From positions 124,001-188,000 of the forward strand of contig NZ_CALPBY010000001.1 in the NCBI RefSeq assembly GCF_943181405.1: a DNA stretch of 64,000 nt, given 5' to 3'. The first letter of the stretch is position 1, and the number at the start of each line of letters is the position of its first letter. The DNA comes from Cellulosimicrobium sp. Marseille-Q4280 (GTDB lineage Bacteria; Actinomycetota; Actinomycetes; Actinomycetales; Cellulomonadaceae). Under the pieces are notes generated by a model that had not been told where the DNA came from, did no database searches, and saw nothing but the letters and a program-made list of their open reading frames with translations. The position numbers and the translations under genes were made by a program. Shown piece by piece: positions 42,274 through 50,114 of this stretch.

Positions 42274-42447
42274 ATGACCGACACCACGCTCTTCCACTCC
42301 ATCGCCAACCCGCGCCGCACGACCCTCATGACCGTGTCCGCCGCGGAGGCCGCGGCGCCCCACCACGAGGACGCCCAGACGTTCACGATGGTCGGCTCCG
42401 ACGACGCCGGCGCGTGCGTCGACGGGGTGTGCGCGCTGCCCGAGTGA
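42274..42447 (+). CDS. 57-residue peptide with C-terminal Cys pair
   Basis: A short protein reading TDTTLFHSIANPRRTTLMTV, then AAEAAAPHHEDAQTFTMVG and SDDAGACVDGVCALPE. It has a strong GGAGGA before the ATG and its own 148-nt upstream region, which holds a 10-bp inverted repeat (42157-42166/42206-42215). No signal peptide. The terminal C-V-D-G-V-C could bind metal, form a disulfide, or be a modified core peptide. No modifying enzyme is adjacent. Function unknown. Confidence 0.65.
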   Translation: MTDTTLFHSIANPRRTTLMTVSAAEAAAPHHEDAQTFTMVGSDDAGACVDGVCALPE

Positions 42448-42463
42448 CGGGTGGGGCGGCCGG

Positions 42464-43486
42464 TCAGTTCTGCCGGTGGTCCTGGATCGAGAGCTTCGGT
42501 CCGCGGCGCGGGGGTCGCGCGCGCCCGGAGATCTCGAGCAGCCGCACGACGCGGTAGCGGTGCGGCGCGTAGGGGGCGAGGAGCTCGAGCATGCGGTCGT
42601 CGTCGACGCGCTCGCCGACGAGCACCCACCCCACCGCCTTCGACAGGTGGTAGTCGCCGACCGACACCGAGTCGGCGTCGCCGAGCGCGCGCTGCGCGAC
42701 CTCGGCCGCCGTCCAGACGCCGACTCCCGGGACGAGCCGTAGCCGTGCGTGCGCTGCGGGCGCCCCGTGGGCGTCGAGCACGTCGGCGCACTCCTCGAGC
42801 CGTCGCGCGACCTGCGCCGCCGCGCGCACGGTCCGCGCGCGTCCCGGGTCCACCCCGGCCCGGTGCCACTCCCAGCTCGGGATGCCCACCCAGGTGGCGG
42901 CGTCGGGCACGACGAGCATCCCCACCCCGCCCGCGGGACCGGGGGCGGGCTCGCCGTACCGGCGCACCAGCGAGATCCAGGAGCGCCACGCGACGACGGT
43001 CTGCACGCGCTGCTCGAGGATCGCGGGCACGAGCGCCTCGAGGACGCGTCCGGTCCGGGGCACGCGCAGACCGGCCGCGCGGCGGTGGACGTCGTGGAGC
43101 GAGGGCGGCGGGACGAACCCGGACGCGTCGTCGTGCTCGCCCAGGAGGGCCGGGAGCCCGTCGAGCGCCTCCTCGGCGCCGGGGCCCCACGCGTGGCAGA
43201 CGACGTCGCGCGGCCCCGCCTGGACGAGGCAGCACGTGACGGGTCCGGACGCGAGACGGCTCGTCCGCCAGACCTCGCCGGACGGCGACACGCGGACGGT
43301 CGGGTCGTAGGGCCCGCGCCGGAGCCGGGCGAGCGTGAGGTGGAGGTCGACCGGCCGGTCGGAGGTGAGGCGTCGGGCGCGGGGCTCATCCGTGCCGAGC
43401 ACGGGATCGGCCACCGGTTCCGGCCGAGAACGGTCGACAGGCCCGTGCTCGGCGGGCTCCAGGCCCGTGCTCGGCGCGACGGTCAC
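42464..43486 (-). CDS. HhH-GPD DNA-3-methyladenine glycosylase (AlkA-like)
   Basis: A 340-residue base-excision glycosylase. The helix-hairpin-helix motif is LRLVPGVGVWTAAEVAQRAL near 265, followed by DADSVSVGDYHL with the catalytic Asp. VLEALVPAILEQRVQTVVAW is the usual Q/N-rich helix before it. The first 35 residues are encoded inside a palindromic repeat (43394-43453), so the authentic start may be downstream or the N-terminus may have been extended by the repeat. The homologous region begins near LTSDRPVDLHLTL. Confidence 0.85.
   Translation of the reverse strand: MTVAPSTGLEPAEHGPVDRSRPEPVADPVLGTDEPRARRLTSDRPVDLHLTLARLRRGPYDPTVRVSPSGEVWRTSRLASGPVTCCLVQAGPRDVVCHAWGPGAEEALDGLPALLGEHDDASGFVPPPSLHDVHRRAAGLRVPRTGRVLEALVPAILEQRVQTVVAWRSWISLVRRYGEPAPGPAGGVGMLVVPDAATWVGIPSWEWHRAGVDPGRARTVRAAAQVARRLEECADVLDAHGAPAAHARLRLVPGVGVWTAAEVAQRALGDADSVSVGDYHLSKAVGWVLVGERVDDDRMLELLAPYAPHRYRVVRLLEISGRARPPRRGPKLSIQDHRQN
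43394..43475. repeat. Class-B-related palindrome at AlkA start
   Basis: GCCGAGCACGGG (43394-43405) pairs perfectly with CCCGTGCTCGGC (43442-43453). A third copy CCCGTGCTCGGC follows at about 43464-43475. It lies within the annotated 5' end of the glycosylase gene. Confidence 0.7.
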
Positions 43487-43536
43487 CGTTCCATGGTCGC
43501 ACCCGCCCCCGACGCCCGAGCACGACGCTGCTCGCT

Positions 43537-43595
43537 GCCGAGCACGACATGGAGGTCGTTCTCGCCGGGATGACGACCCTCAGGTCGTTCTCGGC
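43537..43595. repeat. Class-B palindrome
   Basis: GCCGAGCACGAC (43537-43548) pairs with GTCGTTCTCGGC (43584-43595), one mismatch, with inner copies of GAGGTCGTTCTCG and CCTCAGGTCG. It lies between RNase HI and the glycosylase, both on the minus strand. Same core as inside the kynurenine amidohydrolase. Confidence 0.75.
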
Positions 43596-43606
43596 GGGGC
43601 GGAAGA

Positions 43607-44212
43607 TCAGTCGAAGAGCGTGTCCATGCCCCAGTCGGGGGCCGCCGCACCAGCCTTCGTCGCAGCCGTCGCAGCCGTCGCAGCCGTCGCAGCCGTCGCG
43701 GCGGACGACGGCGCGGCTCGCCCGGGAGCGGCGGTGGGGTCGCCGAGCTCGGGGACGAGGGTCCCGTCGAGGTCGCCGCGACCGGCGGCCCAGTCCTGGG
43801 CGGCGAGGCCGGCGAGCTGGTCCGCGCGCTCGTTGAACGGGTCGCCCACGTGGCCGCGGACCCAGCGGAAGCGCACCGGCCCGGCACGCTCCGTGATCGC
43901 CCGGTCGATGGCCTGCACGAGCTCGAGGTTCTTCACCGGCTGACCGCCGGCGGTCCGCCAGCCCTTGCGCTTCCACGCGACGACCCACTCCGACGCGCAC
44001 TTGATCGCGTACTGGGAGTCGGACTCGATGAGCAGCGGCTCGGCACCCGGGTGCGAGCGGACGGCTTGGAGGAGGGCCGTGAGCTCGGCGACCTGGTTGG
44101 TCCCGCTCACGGCACCGCCGGAGTCGAACGACCCGTCGTGGTTGATCCACGCCCATCCGATCGCCCCGCCGGGGTTGACCAGGCACGAGCCGTCGGTGCT
44201 GACAGTGATCAC
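43607..44212 (-). CDS. rnhA: Ribonuclease HI
   Basis: A 201-residue enzyme cleaving RNA of RNA:DNA hybrids. ITVSTDGSCLVNPGGAIGWA supplies the first Asp, NQVAELTALLQAVRS the Glu, LLIESDSQYAIKCASEWV the second Asp and RWVRGHVGDPFNERADQLA the last acidic site. After the catalytic domain (about 150 residues) there is a low-complexity tail with an AAT repeat (9-bp units at 43661-43696) ending in DWGMDTLFD. GTG 44212 has GGAG upstream and begins the fold directly. Confidence 0.94.
   Translation of the reverse strand: MITVSTDGSCLVNPGGAIGWAWINHDGSFDSGGAVSGTNQVAELTALLQAVRSHPGAEPLLIESDSQYAIKCASEWVVAWKRKGWRTAGGQPVKNLELVQAIDRAITERAGPVRFRWVRGHVGDPFNERADQLAGLAAQDWAAGRGDLDGTLVPELGDPTAAPGRAAPSSAATAATAATAATAATKAGAAAPDWGMDTLFD
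43661..43696 (-). repeat. 9-bp minisatellite in rnhA
   Basis: Four exact CGCAGCCGT units encode Ala-Ala-Thr repeats in the RNase HI tail. Confidence 0.85.
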
Positions 44213-44397
44213 TGCGCTCCTCGATCCACTGTGCTCCTCGATCACGGACGTCCCCGTCCGCGGGCTGCGGCGCGGGGAGGCGAATGCGTCGGGGCACATT
44301 GTCTCCCGTCCGGGGACGACGTCGTGCACGCGTCCGGCGTCGAGGTCGACGGGCCCCGAGGGACCTGCCGTCCCGTCCCGCGGCACGACGTCGGGGA

Positions 44398-44447
44398 CCC
44401 CGGTTCTCCCGCGGCACGGTCGGGGTCGCCTCAGGGGAGAACCGGGG
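44398..44447. repeat. 13-bp inverted repeat upstream of dedA
   Basis: CCCCGGTTCTCCC (44398-44410) pairs perfectly with GGGAGAACCGGGG (44435-44447) in the 281-nt gap between rnhA and dedA. It may regulate dedA. I see no gene in this gap. Confidence 0.55.
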
Positions 44448-44493
44448 GGATACCCCATGGTGGGAGGCAGGGCCGGTCGTCGAGGGTGGGGAC

Positions 44494-45207
44494 ATGGTCA
44501 CGTGGGTGGGAGAGCTGTGGGGACAGGTCGAGTCATGGTTGCTCGCGCTCGTCGACTCCGTGTGGGCGCTGCCGACGCTCTTCGCGACGACCGCGGCCGA
44601 CGGGTTCTTCCCGCCGATCCCCGGCGAGACGGTCATCGTCATGCTCGCGGTCGGGGCGCAGTCGGGCGGCGGGGTGGCCTGGGGGCTCGTCCTGCTCGTC
44701 GCGGCGCTCGGCGCGTGGTGCGGTGACCAGCTCGCCTACGCGCTCGGTCGCGCGCTCGGGACACGGGCGCTCCCCGCCCTGCGTGGCTCCCGCGGGCAGC
44801 GCACCGTGGGCTGGGCGGCACGAGCGCTCGACCGTCGCGGCGCGTCCGTCGTCCTGGCGGCGCGGTTCGTGCCCGTCGGGCGGACGGCGGTCAACGTCAC
44901 GGCCGGTGCGGTGGGCTTCTCGCGGCGGCGCTTCATGGGACTCTCGGCGGTCGCGTCCGTGGTGTGGTCCGCGTACTCCGTCGCGGTCGGCACGCTCGCG
45001 GCCGCCTGGCTCGGCGACAGCCCGCTCCTGGCCGTGGTCGTCGGTGTCGTCGGGGGAGTGCTCGTCGGCGTCGTCGTCGACGCGGTGGTCCGGGTCCGCG
45101 CCGCCCGCCGGGAACGGTCCGTACTGACGTCGGGCGTCACGAACCCGGACCCGTCGCCGTCTGATCGCGAGGCGGCTCTGGTCTCGTGCTCCGCTCCGGC
45201 GAGGTAG
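44494..45207 (+). CDS. DedA-family membrane protein
   Basis: A 237-residue polytopic protein of the DedA/SNARE-associated family, now linked to phospholipid and undecaprenyl-phosphate flipping. ADGFFPPIPGETVIVMLAVG carries the re-entrant-loop motif. GAWCGDQLAYALGRALGTRA and VLAARFVPVGRTAVNVTAGA are the F/YxxR...G-type signatures. Several hydrophobic helices follow. The last about 25 residues (SGVTNPDPSPSDREAAL...) read into the palindromic element at 45199, so the C-terminus may have been extended by it. ATG 44494 follows GAGGGTGGGGA. Confidence 0.9.
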   Translation: MVTWVGELWGQVESWLLALVDSVWALPTLFATTAADGFFPPIPGETVIVMLAVGAQSGGGVAWGLVLLVAALGAWCGDQLAYALGRALGTRALPALRGSRGQRTVGWAARALDRRGASVVLAARFVPVGRTAVNVTAGAVGFSRRRFMGLSAVASVVWSAYSVAVGTLAAAWLGDSPLLAVVVGVVGGVLVGVVVDAVVRVRAARRERSVLTSGVTNPDPSPSDREAALVSCSAPAR

Positions 45208-45260
45208 TACCCCGGTCTGAAGACCGCGGTACTACCTCGCGGACCGGGGTGCTACCTCGC
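45199..45260. repeat. Palindrome with third half-site; likely bidirectional terminator
   Basis: Arms 45199-45217 and 45222-45240 (GCGAGGTAGTACCCCGGTC and near-complement, one mismatch) with loop TGAA. A third partial copy, GGACCGGGGTGCTACCTCGC, follows at 45241-45260. It separates the convergent dedA and FKBP genes. Confidence 0.75.
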
Positions 45261-45277
45261 GGGAGAGGCGGTGCAGG

Positions 45278-45649
45278 TCAGGAGACGCCGAGCAGGTCGA
45301 TGACGAAGATCAGCGTCTTGCCGGACAGGCGGTGGCCGCCGCCGGCGGGGCCGTAGGCGAGCTCCGGCGGCACGACGAGCTTGCGGCGCCCGCCCACCTT
45401 CATCCCGGGGATGCCCTGCTGCCAGCCCGCGATGAGGCTGCGCAGCGGGAAGTTGATCGACTGGCCGCGGTTCCACGACGCGTCGAACTCGTCGCCGGTC
45501 TCGTACTCGACGCCGAGGTAGTGGACGTCGACGGTCGAGCCGGGGGTGGCCTCCGGTCCGTCGCCGACGACGACGTCCTCGACGACGAGCTCGGTGGGTG
45601 CGGGCCCTTCGGGCGCGTCGATCTCGGGGCGTTCAGGCTGTGTGGTCAT
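45278..45649 (-). CDS. FKBP-type peptidyl-prolyl cis-trans isomerase
   Basis: A 123-residue single-domain cytoplasmic FKBP. VDVHYLGVEYETGDEFDASW, the active-site region SINFPLRSLIAGWQQGIPGM and RRKLVVPPELAYGPAGGGHR are typical, ending TLIFVIDLLGVS. It catalyses proline isomerisation during folding. TTGGAT lies 7 nt before the ATG on the minus strand, a possible leaderless -10. Confidence 0.95.
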   Translation of the reverse strand: MTTQPERPEIDAPEGPAPTELVVEDVVVGDGPEATPGSTVDVHYLGVEYETGDEFDASWNRGQSINFPLRSLIAGWQQGIPGMKVGGRRKLVVPPELAYGPAGGGHRLSGKTLIFVIDLLGVS

Positions 45650-45747
45650 GCCGTCGATCCAACCACGTGCCGACGGACGGCGTCAGACGGACACCGCCGT
45701 CCCCGTCTTCGGGGAGGCGAAACACCAGGACGCGAAAGATCGCCATC

Positions 45748-46875
45748 ATGGGAGGCATGGCCACCTCCCCCGAGCCGTCGTCCGGCGTGCCCGCAGAACC
45801 ATCCGCCGGCGTCGCCCCGAGCGCCCGCGACGTGCGCCGGTGGCGCCGGTACCTCGCCGACGAGCGTGCGGAGGCGGCGTCCTACCGTGACCTCGCGAGC
45901 CGGCGCAGCGGCGAGGAGCGCGAGATCCTCCTCGCACTGGCCGACGCCGAGAGGCGCCACGAGCAGCACTGGCTCGACCTCCTCGGTGACGACGTCGGGC
46001 GGCCGCTGCGCGGCGACTGGCGCACCCGGAGCCTGGGCTCGCTCGCACGGCGCTTCGGTGGCGTGTTCGTCCTCGCGCTCGCGCAGCGGGCCGAGTCGCG
46101 GTCGTCGTACGAGACCGACGCGGACGCGACCGCGACGATGGCCGCCGACGAGCGCATCCACGAGGAGGTCGTGCGCGGCCTCGCGACCCGGGGGCGGAAC
46201 CGCATGTCGGGGACGTTCCGCGCCGCCGTGTTCGGGGCGAACGACGGTCTCGTCTCCAACCTCGCGCTCATCCTCGGCATCGGGGCGTCGGGTGCCTCGA
46301 ACCAGACCGTCCTGCTCTCCGGGCTCGCCGGGCTCCTGGCCGGGGCGCTGTCGATGGGCGCGGGGGAGTACGTGTCGGTGCGCTCGCAGCGCGAGCTCCT
46401 CGACGCGTCGACGCCGAGCCCGCACGCGTCGGCCGCGCTGCCCGACCTCGACGTCGACGCGAACGAGCTCGCGCTGGTCTACCGGGCGCGCGGGATGACT
46501 GCGGGCGAGGCCGAGGCGCACGCGTCCGAGGTGCTCTCGACCTACACGGCGCAGACGGAGATCGCGCCCGCCCCCTCGGTCGACGAGCACGAGACCCACG
46601 GCACGGCGATCGGCGCGGCCGTGTCGTCGTTCCTCTTCTTCGCGTCGGGTGCGCTCATCCCGGTCCTGCCCTACCTGCTGGGCCTGACGGGAGCGGCGGC
46701 TGTGGCGGTCGCCGGCGGTCTCGTCGGGATCGCGCTCCTCGCGACCGGTGCGACGGTCGGCCTCCTGTCCGGCACGTCGCCCGTGACGCGCGGGCTCCGG
46801 CAGGTCGCCATCGGGTTCGGCGCTGCGCTCGCCACGTACCTGCTCGGTCGGGTGTTCGGGGCAACGGTCGGGTGA
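45748..46875 (+). CDS. Ferritin-like domain fused to VIT1/CCC1-type Fe/Mn transporter
   Basis: A 375-residue protein. Residues about 25-165 form a ferritin-like helical bundle with metal-binding pairs (DERAEAASYRDLA, EREILLALADAERRHEQHW, DERIHEEVVRGLA). The transporter follows: FRAAVFGANDGLVSNLALIL, GLLAGALSMGAGEYVSVRSQ and C-terminal helices FLFFASGALIPVLPYLLGL and GGLVGIALLATGATVGLL. The ferritin-like part is thought to feed iron or manganese to the transporter. The start is ATG 45748 or 45757. Confidence 0.9.
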   Translation: MGGMATSPEPSSGVPAEPSAGVAPSARDVRRWRRYLADERAEAASYRDLASRRSGEEREILLALADAERRHEQHWLDLLGDDVGRPLRGDWRTRSLGSLARRFGGVFVLALAQRAESRSSYETDADATATMAADERIHEEVVRGLATRGRNRMSGTFRAAVFGANDGLVSNLALILGIGASGASNQTVLLSGLAGLLAGALSMGAGEYVSVRSQRELLDASTPSPHASAALPDLDVDANELALVYRARGMTAGEAEAHASEVLSTYTAQTEIAPAPSVDEHETHGTAIGAAVSSFLFFASGALIPVLPYLLGLTGAAAVAVAGGLVGIALLATGATVGLLSGTSPVTRGLRQVAIGFGAALATYLLGRVFGATVG

Positions 46876-46977
46876 AAATCGGTGCGTCGGGTGGTGTGAC
46901 CGGCGGCACTCTGCCTACCGTGGCCCGGACCGGTCCTGCGACGGGCCGGCCATGGGGGATCGACACAGGGGACGGTC

Positions 46978-48210
46978 GTGGACGAGACGCAGGGACAGCA
47001 GCGCAGACGCTCCGGCGTCCGCCGCTGGGCGCTGCGTGGCCTGCTGACCCTTGGTGGTGCGGGCCTCGGGCTCGGCCTGGCCGTCGCGACCGCCGGTGGT
47101 GCGAGCGCCGCCGAGCGTGACCCGCTGGGCCTCGGCGCCGTCCTCGACCCCGTCACGTCGACGGTGCAGACCGTCGTCGAGCCGGTGGTCGAGCACGTGG
47201 TGGAGCCGGTCGCCGCACCGGTCGTGCAGCACGTCGTCGAGCCGGTGGCGCGCGACGTCGTGGCGCCGGTGACCGCACCCGTCGCCCCGGTGGTCGAGGC
47301 GGTCGCTCAGCCTGTGGCTCCCGTGGTGGAGCAGGTGGTGGAGCCCGTCGCACCCGTCGTCGACGCCGTGGCCGAGCCGGTCGCTCCGGTGGTGGAGCAG
47401 GTGGTGGAGCCCGTCGTCCCGGTCGTCGAGGCGGTGACGGAGCCCGTCGCTCCCGTCGTCCGCCCGGTCGTCGACGCGGTCGAGCCGGTCACCACGCCGG
47501 CCCTCGACACCGTGACCGACGTCGTCACCCCCGTGGTCGGCGCTCTCGCGCCGGTCCTCGACCCGGTGCTCGCGGCGACCGCGCCGCTGGCGCCCGTGAC
47601 CACGCCGGTCCTCGACCTGCTTGCGCCGGTGACCGACGAGCTCGCGCCGATCACCGACCCGGTCCTCGGCCCGATCACCGGGCTCCTCGCGCCGGTCGAC
47701 CCCCTGGCGCCGCTGCTGCCTCAGGTACCGGGACCCGGTGGCACCGGCCCCGGGACCCCCGGCACGCCAGCGCCGCCGGGAGGCTCGACCTCCCAGCCGC
47801 CGGGCGCCTCCGACGCCCCTGCGGCGCCGGGGACCGCCGCCGTCGCCGGACCCCCGAGCGGCGCGCCCGCGTCGTCGTCGGCCGGGGCCGGCGTCTCGCG
47901 CTCCTTCGCCGCGCCGGGTTCGCCCGTGACGCAGGACGTCGCCGGCGAGGGCTTCCCGGAGGCCACGGTCGCGACGCCGGCCGGCGCGTCCGGGACCGAC
48001 GGCGGGCACCACGGCCCCGCGGACGGGGCCCTCGGCACCGCGCCCGCGCCGTCGGGCAGCGTGACCCCGCGCACGGCCGGCGGCGGCGCCGACGCGGCGC
48101 TCGGCGCCCACGCGGCCCTGGCGGCCCCCGACTCCTGGACCGTCGTCGTCGACGACGCGCGGTCCGCGCACCCGTCGACCTTCTTCGAGGTCCCGGTCTC
48201 TCCTGCCTGA
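46978..48210 (+). CDS. Secreted VEPV-repeat protein
   Basis: A 410-residue exported protein. The signal peptide (RRSGVRRWALRGLLTLGGAG to ASA) is followed by about 200 residues of imperfect VEPVxxPVVxxV repeats (VVEPVAPVVDAVAEPVAPVV is typical), predicted extended strand or coiled stretch. A Pro/Gly/Ser-rich region with no sortase motif comes next. The end AHPSTFFEVPVSPA is not hydrophobic. Unknown function; probably a surface or matrix protein, in an operon with the next gene (80 nt). GTG 46978 has AGGGGA upstream. Confidence 0.72.
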   Translation: MDETQGQQRRRSGVRRWALRGLLTLGGAGLGLGLAVATAGGASAAERDPLGLGAVLDPVTSTVQTVVEPVVEHVVEPVAAPVVQHVVEPVARDVVAPVTAPVAPVVEAVAQPVAPVVEQVVEPVAPVVDAVAEPVAPVVEQVVEPVVPVVEAVTEPVAPVVRPVVDAVEPVTTPALDTVTDVVTPVVGALAPVLDPVLAATAPLAPVTTPVLDLLAPVTDELAPITDPVLGPITGLLAPVDPLAPLLPQVPGPGGTGPGTPGTPAPPGGSTSQPPGASDAPAAPGTAAVAGPPSGAPASSSAGAGVSRSFAAPGSPVTQDVAGEGFPEATVATPAGASGTDGGHHGPADGALGTAPAPSGSVTPRTAGGGADAALGAHAALAAPDSWTVVVDDARSAHPSTFFEVPVSPA

Positions 48211-48290
48211 GGCGGTCGCGCCGTGCCCCGAGCACGGCACGCGACCCGGCGCACCGAGCGCCACCACCTCAGACCAGGAAAGAGCACATC

Positions 48291-49990
48291 ATGCACATCT
48301 TCTTCCGGCGTGCGCTGCGCACAGCGCTCGTCACAGGCGGCCTGCTGGCCGTCGGGGCCGGAGCGGCCCACGCTGCCGAGGGCGACCTCCTCGGCGATCT
48401 CGGGATCGACGTCTCGGTCGACGCTCCGTTGAGCGACGTCGTGGACGTCCTGCCCGACGTCTCGGTCGACGTCCCCGTGGACGTGCCGATCTCTGTGTCC
48501 GACGTCGCGGTGGGGGTGGTCGGCGACGCGAGCGTCGCCCCGGCCGAGGCCCCGCCCCGGCGCCCGAGGCGGCCCCCGCACCGGCACCCGAAGCGGCCTC
48601 CGCACCGGTGGCCGAGCCCGCGGACGTCGCCGTGGACGTGCCGGTGACCGTCCCGGTGGACGTCTCCGGCGTCGCCGTGGGCGTCCTCGGCGACGCCGCG
48701 GTGGAGCCCGCACCGGAGCCTCCGGCTTCGGCTCCCGCTCCGTCGCAGGACGCACCGGCGGAACCGGCCGCAGCAGCTCCCGACGTGGACGTCGACGTAC
48801 CGGTGACCGTCCCGGTCGACGTGTCCGGTGTCGCGGTGGGTGTCCTCGGCGACGCGACCGTGACGCAGCCCACGACGGGCGGAGGAGCGGGCGCGCCCGC
48901 GTCGCCGCCCGCGCAGGGTGAGGCGGGGACCGTCGACGTCGACGCGCCGGTGACCGTGCCGGTAAACGTGTCGGGCGTCGCGGTGGGCGTCCTGGGCGAC
49001 GCGGTGGTGACCTCCCCGGCGGAGGGCACCGCGGGCGAGACCCCGGCACCCGGCGGCGCGACCACCGACGACAGCTCGTCCGACGTGGACGTCGACGCAC
49101 CGGTCACGATCCCGGTGGACGTGTCCGACGTGGCGATCGGCGTGGTCGGCGACGCCGTCGTCGGTTCCGGTTCGGGCTCGGGCTCGGGCTCGGGTCCGGG
49201 GACGGGCGGCGACGGCGCCACGGGTGACGACGGCGGTCTGCTCGACGAGCTTCTCGGCGCGGGCGGCCTCGTGGACGACCTCCTCGGGAACGGTGACGCT
49301 GACGGTGTCCTCGACGGCGTCCTCGGTGACGGTGGTCTGGTCGAGGACCTGCTGGGCGACGACCTGGTCGGCGGCGGGGACACCGGCGGTCTGCTGGACG
49401 GGGTCGCCGGTGACGGCGGTCTGCTGGACGGCGTCGTCGGTGACGGCGGTCTGGTCGACGGGCTGCCCGACCTCGACGTCGACCTGCCGGTGACGGTCCC
49501 GGTGGACGTCTCCTGCATCGGCGTGGGGCTCCTGGGCGACGCGAGCCTCGCCTGCCCGGCCGCCGTCGTCCCGACCGACCCGACCGACCCGACGGACCCG
49601 ACGGACCCGACGGACCCGACGGACCCGACGGACCCGGTGGACCCGACGGACCCGACCGACCCGACCGACCCGACGGACCCGACCGACCCGACGACCCCGG
49701 GCGGCTCGGGCGGCTCGAACGACTCGGACGGCACGGTGATCCTGGTGCAGTACCCGACCGGCTCGGGGAGCGGTGCCGTGACGACCGGTGGGGTCGGCAC
49801 GGCGGGTCCGGTGGTCGCCGCGTCGGGGCCGACTGCTCTCGCGACGACGGGCGCCGGCGGTGACGACCTCGGCCTGCTGCTGATGGCCGGCGGGCTCACG
49901 CTCGTCGGGCTGGTCATGCGACGCCTGCGCCGCAAGCCGTGGCTCGCGGACCCGGACGCGTACGCCCCGGTGTTCACCGAGCGGGGCTGA
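48291..49990 (+). pseudogene. Chaplin-like repeat, sortase-anchored surface protein with a frameshift
   Basis: One gene split over two frames. Frame 1 (48291-48647) has a signal peptide (RTALVTGGLLAVGAGAAHA) and a first repeat DVPISVSDVAVGVVGDASV. After PAEAP it turns into out-of-frame Arg/Pro sequence. Frame 2 (from the GTG at 48608 or before, to 49990) has five repeats of the type PVTVPVDVSGVAVGVLGDA. The last one carries two Cys (VDVSCIGVGLLGDASLAC). Then come GGLLDGV repeats, a PTDP spacer, LATTGA, a hydrophobic helix and a basic tail. Adding one C in the C-runs at 48550-48558 joins the frames perfectly as EAPAPAPEAAPAPAPEAAS. It is either a real mutation, slippage, or a sequence error. 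Confidence 0.8.
49571..49697 (+). repeat. 9-bp PTDP tandem repeat
   Basis: About 14 units of CCGAC(C/G)GAC encode the Pro-Thr-Asp wall-spanning spacer before the sortase motif. Confidence 0.85.
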
Positions 49991-50005
49991 CCTCACCGAT
50001 CACGG

Positions 50006-50034
50006 GACCGCCCGGGCCTCGCGCCCGGGCGGTC
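50006..50034. terminator. Bidirectional hairpin terminator
   Basis: GACCGCCCGGGC (50006-50017) pairs perfectly with GCCCGGGCGGTC (50023-50034) around CTCGC, between the convergent surface-protein and ABC-permease genes. Confidence 0.75.
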
Positions 50035-50114
50035 TCCGTGGCGCGGTCGCGCAGGACGTGGGCGGGGCAGGCGACGTGACCGCCCCGGGGCGTCACCTCG
50101 GCCCGGCCTCGCTC

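Noticed and set aside
43667-43735. Separate alanine/threonine-rich small gene on the plus strand
   Set aside because: It is the antisense of the AAT minisatellite in rnhA and has no independent start signal.
49571-49697. Regular short repeats resembling a CRISPR array
   Set aside because: Units are 9 bp, contiguous and in frame, with no spacers; they encode a PTDP spacer of a wall protein.
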